A stretch of DNA of 64,000 nt, from assembly GCF_900114615.1 (NCBI RefSeq), contig NZ_FOTS01000019.1, positions 27,535 to 91,534 of the forward strand. Direction: 5' to 3'. A model generated the notes under the pieces. It was not told where the DNA came from. It saw only the letters and a program-made list of their open reading frames with translations, and ran no database searches. Of this stretch, positions 61,641-64,000 are shown one piece after another (position 1 is the stretch's first letter; every line of letters begins with the position of its first letter). Both the position numbers and the translations under genes were made by a program. This DNA is from Pelosinus propionicus DSM 13327. Its GTDB lineage: Bacteria > Bacillota > Negativicutes > DSM-13327.

Positions 61641-63140
61641 CTACTTATTATGCCAATGTAAATTCTTTTTACTTTTATCAATTGCCTCTTGATTTTCTAA
61701 TGCAGTAATCATAGTTGATGAATCAGCATATTTATCAACCATCTTACTACCAATGCGTGTATCAATTAAAATACCAGGTCCTCCAACACACCCACCACTA
61801 CATGCCATACCTTCAAAAAAATTAGCATCAATCTTTCCAGCCTTCATTTGAAGTAATGCAGTTTTACAATTTTGCAGCCCATCTGCGCGATGCGGCTTCA
61901 CTTCCAAATCAGGAGCAATTTCTCCTGCTGCATCAATAACTGCCTGTACTACACCACCCGCTCTAGCAAATGCATTACCATCACGAGAAGCCATAGAGGT
62001 GAACTCTATTTCAGGAATATCTGCCGGTATAATTCCGGCACCTGAAAATAATCCATCCATTTCTTCAAAAGTTAGAACATAATCAATAAAATCAGGATAT
62101 TTACGCGCTTCCACTTTCTTCGCAAGACATGGTCCTATGAAAACAATCACACCTTCAGGATCAGCATCTTTAATTACTTTGGCAGTCGCCACCATAGGTG
62201 ATACAGTGCTAGATACATAATCCTTCAATTCTGGTAAATGCTTATCCACCATCCCTACAAAAGCTGGACAACAGGACGTTGTCATAAAAGACTGTTTTTC
62301 AGGAACTGTCTCAGAAAATTCTTTTGCTTCCTCTAAAGTTACAATATCTGCGCCGAAAGAAACCTCTTGAACATCATAAAAGCCAACTTTTTTAATTGCA
62401 GCCATAACTTGACTTGGTTTTACTTTCATGCCAAATTGACTAATAAATGCAGGAGCTAAAATCCCATATACCCGCTTACCAGCTTTTATTTGCTGAATAA
62501 TGTGCACTATGAAACTTTGTTCTGTGATTGCACCAAATGGACAGGCTACTTTACACCCACCACATTGAACACACTTTTCATAATTAATAACAGCTCGCCG
62601 TTCCTTATCAGCTTTTATTGCTCCAATATCACAAGCCCTTTCGCAGGGGCGCGTGATCTCAACAATCGCTCCATACATACAAGATTTTTTACACAAGCCA
62701 CATTCTACACATCTAGTTTTATCAATATAAGCCTGATTCTGAACAACACTAATAGCTTTTTTAGGACAACTTGCAATACAATTGTGAGCAACACAATTAC
62801 GGCATGCGTTAGTTATAAAAAAGGTATCAATCGGACATTGATCACATGCTTCAGGCATAATATTAATAATAGGCATATCTGCAATTTCTCCGTTTAACGC
62901 CTGTTTAGCTGCTTCAGCTATTCCCATATTCAACGGTTGTGACATAATAAATTTAACTCGATCTTTTAAAACTGCACGCTCTTTATGCACACAACATCGG
63001 TATCTTGGACCATCCTCAGTAACAATATTATCTAAAATATCAACAATATTATCTTTATCGAGTTCGCCATCAAAGGTAAGTTTAGCGATTTTAGATAAAA
63101 CTTGGCGTCTGATTTTTACTACTTCTGTTAATTGTAACAT
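61641..63140 (-). CDS. Monomeric [FeFe] hydrogenase (group B-like)
   Basis: 499 residues. The N-terminal part has four-Cys ferredoxin motifs (CRNCVAHNCIASCPKKAI, CVECGLCKKSC, CVQCGGCKVACPFGA) for several [4Fe-4S] clusters. The H-cluster domain shows TSCCPAF (about 287), GPCLAKK (about 335) and EGMACSGGCVGGPG (about 445). These variants differ from the classic TSCCPGW/MACPGGC and fit the group B family. Fe coordination is intact, so H2 turnover is plausible but unproven. There is no signal peptide and no accessory hydEFG or diaphorase subunit near. It is monocistronic. Confidence 0.85.
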   Translation of the reverse strand: MLQLTEVVKIRRQVLSKIAKLTFDGELDKDNIVDILDNIVTEDGPRYRCCVHKERAVLKDRVKFIMSQPLNMGIAEAAKQALNGEIADMPIINIMPEACDQCPIDTFFITNACRNCVAHNCIASCPKKAISVVQNQAYIDKTRCVECGLCKKSCMYGAIVEITRPCERACDIGAIKADKERRAVINYEKCVQCGGCKVACPFGAITEQSFIVHIIQQIKAGKRVYGILAPAFISQFGMKVKPSQVMAAIKKVGFYDVQEVSFGADIVTLEEAKEFSETVPEKQSFMTTSCCPAFVGMVDKHLPELKDYVSSTVSPMVATAKVIKDADPEGVIVFIGPCLAKKVEARKYPDFIDYVLTFEEMDGLFSGAGIIPADIPEIEFTSMASRDGNAFARAGGVVQAVIDAAGEIAPDLEVKPHRADGLQNCKTALLQMKAGKIDANFFEGMACSGGCVGGPGILIDTRIGSKMVDKYADSSTMITALENQEAIDKSKKNLHWHNK

Positions 63141-63172
63141 TTAACCCTCCTATTGGTACTACATTATTGTAT

Positions 63173-63201
63173 AGTATAAAGAAACACTATAGAAATGTCT
63201 A
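63173..63201 (-). promoter_or_regulatory. Promoter of the hydrogenase gene
   Basis: TAGACA (63196-63201), 17-base spacer, TATACT (63173-63178), about 33 bases upstream of the ATG. Confidence 0.7.
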
Positions 63202-63270
63202 CATGTTCTTACATAATATATCCGAAAAGCAAAATCAATTTTATATACTACTTTTCTAACCTGATAAGGC

Positions 63271-63302
63271 AAAACACCATTCACTTGCGTGAATGGTGTT
63301 TT
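63271..63302 (-). terminator. Terminator of the rRNA/tRNA operon
   Basis: Perfect 14-base arms AAAACACCATTCAC/GTGAATGGTGTTTT (63271-63284/63289-63302) just after tRNA-Asn; the minus-strand T-run is only four bases. Confidence 0.85.
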
Positions 63303-63309
63303 CATAAAC

Positions 63310-63385
63310 TGGCTCCTTGAGTAGGACTCGAACCTACGACCGATCGGTTAACAGCCGATTGCTCTACCAACTGAGCTATCAAGGA
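63310..63385 (-). tRNA. tRNA-Asn (GTT)
   Basis: 76-nt cloverleaf: acceptor stem TCCTTGA/TCAAGGA, D-arm AGCTCAGTTGGTAGAGCA, anticodon loop CTGTTAACC with GTT, T-arm GGTTCGAGTCC, and encoded CCA. It closes the rRNA operon after 5S. Confidence 0.98.
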
Positions 63386-63390
63386 ATAAA

Positions 63391-63504
63391 CTGGCAACTA
63401 TCTATCCTCCCAGGCCGTTTCCAACCAAGTACTTTCGACGTATAAGGGCTTAACTACTGTGTTCGGTATGGGAACAGGTGGAACCCCTTAGCTATCGCCA
63501 CCAG
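63391..63504 (-). rRNA. rrf: 5S ribosomal RNA
   Basis: About 114 nt with terminal stem CTGGTGGC.../...TTGCCAG and the conserved CCACCTGTTCCCATACCGAACACAG loop. Five bases separate it from tRNA-Asn. Confidence 0.97.
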
Positions 63505-63555
63505 ATATACAGAGGTAAACATCTCAAAGAGTATGCTCCCTCAAAACTTCACAGA

Positions 63556-63602
63556 AGCAGCGCACCCAATCTTTGCTAAAAGATTGGTGTAAGTCGCTTC
63601 GT
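63556..63602 (-). other. 23S-5S spacer processing hairpin
   Basis: Nested inverted repeat (CCAATCTTT/AAAGATTGG with outer GAAGC/GCTTC) in the spacer between 23S and 5S; probably an RNase processing stem. A second stem (TTAGCAGC/GCTGCTAG) lies at 63670-63692. Confidence 0.6.
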
Positions 63603-63700
63603 TAACATCCAAATGCTAACATCATTACAACTTTACAATGTCGCTATAAGCAAACGCAGTTAGGATTAGTCGCTAGCAGCCAAGCTGCTAACTTGTTTAA

Positions 63701-64000
63701 GTCAAGCCCTCGTCCTATTAGTACCAGTCAGCTGAATCCATTACTGGACTTACACACCTGGCCTATCAACCTTGTCATCTACAAGGGGACTTACTAGCTT
63801 ATGCTATGAGAGATCTCATCTTAAGGCTGGTTTCACGCTTAGATGCTTTCAGCGTTTATCCTTTCCGAACGTAGCTACCCAGCTGTACTCCTGGCGGAAT
63901 AACTGGTACACCATTGGTTCGTCCACTCCGGTCCTCTCGTACTAGGAGCAGTTCCCTTCAAATCTCTTACGCCCGCGATGGATAGGGACCGAACTGTCTC
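63701..64000 (-). rRNA. rrl: 23S ribosomal RNA, 3' part (cut by window edge)
   Basis: About 300 nt of the 3' end, including the sarcin-ricin loop (AGTACGAGAGGACC on the minus strand) and the terminal domain VI helices. The 3' end is set near 63701 from GACGAGGGCTTGAC. The remainder and the 16S gene lie outside the window. Confidence 0.97.

Overview
The window is ordinary A+T-rich core chromosome of an anaerobic, endospore-forming bacterium. A complete spoIIIA operon, spoIID, bofC, efp, ireB, a Gram-positive-style 6S RNA locus beside aspS, and a lone [FeFe] hydrogenase point to a spore-forming Firmicute. The overall gene content and the rRNA/tRNA-Asn/hydrogenase setting look most like the Sporomusaceae (Negativicutes, for example Pelosinus relatives). 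That placement is inference from gene content and order, not from a database search. Nearly everything is on the minus strand, so transcription runs from high to low coordinates. I see no insertion sequence, prophage, CRISPR array, integrase or attachment site.

Layout from the upstream (right) end: the 3' part of a 23S rRNA gene, 5S rRNA and tRNA-Asn close an rRNA operon (64000-63310). Then come a monomeric [FeFe] hydrogenase, yebC and bofC as separate units, followed by ruvCAB-spoIID-queA-tgt-yajC and a 5-formyltetrahydrofolate cyclo-ligase (60005-53182). An HD hydrolase and secD-secF follow. Between secF and recJ sits a self-contained four-gene unit: multi-pass permease-like protein, small membrane protein, BchI-like AAA+ ATPase, VWA protein (49748-45137). 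It has its own promoter and terminator and is the least understood part of the window. Next is recJ-apt-relA-dtd-MBL hydrolase-AI-2E family protein-fur-hisS-aspS (44954-33687), then 6S RNA on its own promoter.

One short plus-strand gene (coiled-coil protein, 32984-33301) is divergent from rarA. Below rarA lies the Fe-S/thiolation operon iscR-iscS-iscU-mnmA, then PRC-barrel and zinc-ribbon genes, a second AI-2E protein and alaS. The ireB-ruvX-DUF1292 unit is followed by mltG-trmR-trhP-DUF4911-class B PBP, which resembles the Bacillus yrrLMNO region. Then come a possible small ORF coupled to pepP, efp, a CD1247-type zinc protein, spoIIIAA-AH, the alkaline-shock genes (asp23-amaP-DUF2273) with nusB and a 45-residue membrane peptide gene, and finally xseA-xseB-ispA-DUF212-dxs-tlyA-nadK-mnmM-argR (cut by the left edge).

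Functionally the window combines tRNA wobble-base modification (MnmA, MnmM, TrhP/TrmR, Tgt/QueA), isoprenoid supply (Dxs, IspA), DNA repair (RecJ, RuvABC, RarA, XseAB), Sec export (SecDF, YajC), stringent response (RelA) and the SpoIIIA mother-cell channel. Many annotated starts were moved here to GTG, TTG or internal ATG codons that have a well-placed Shine-Dalgarno site.
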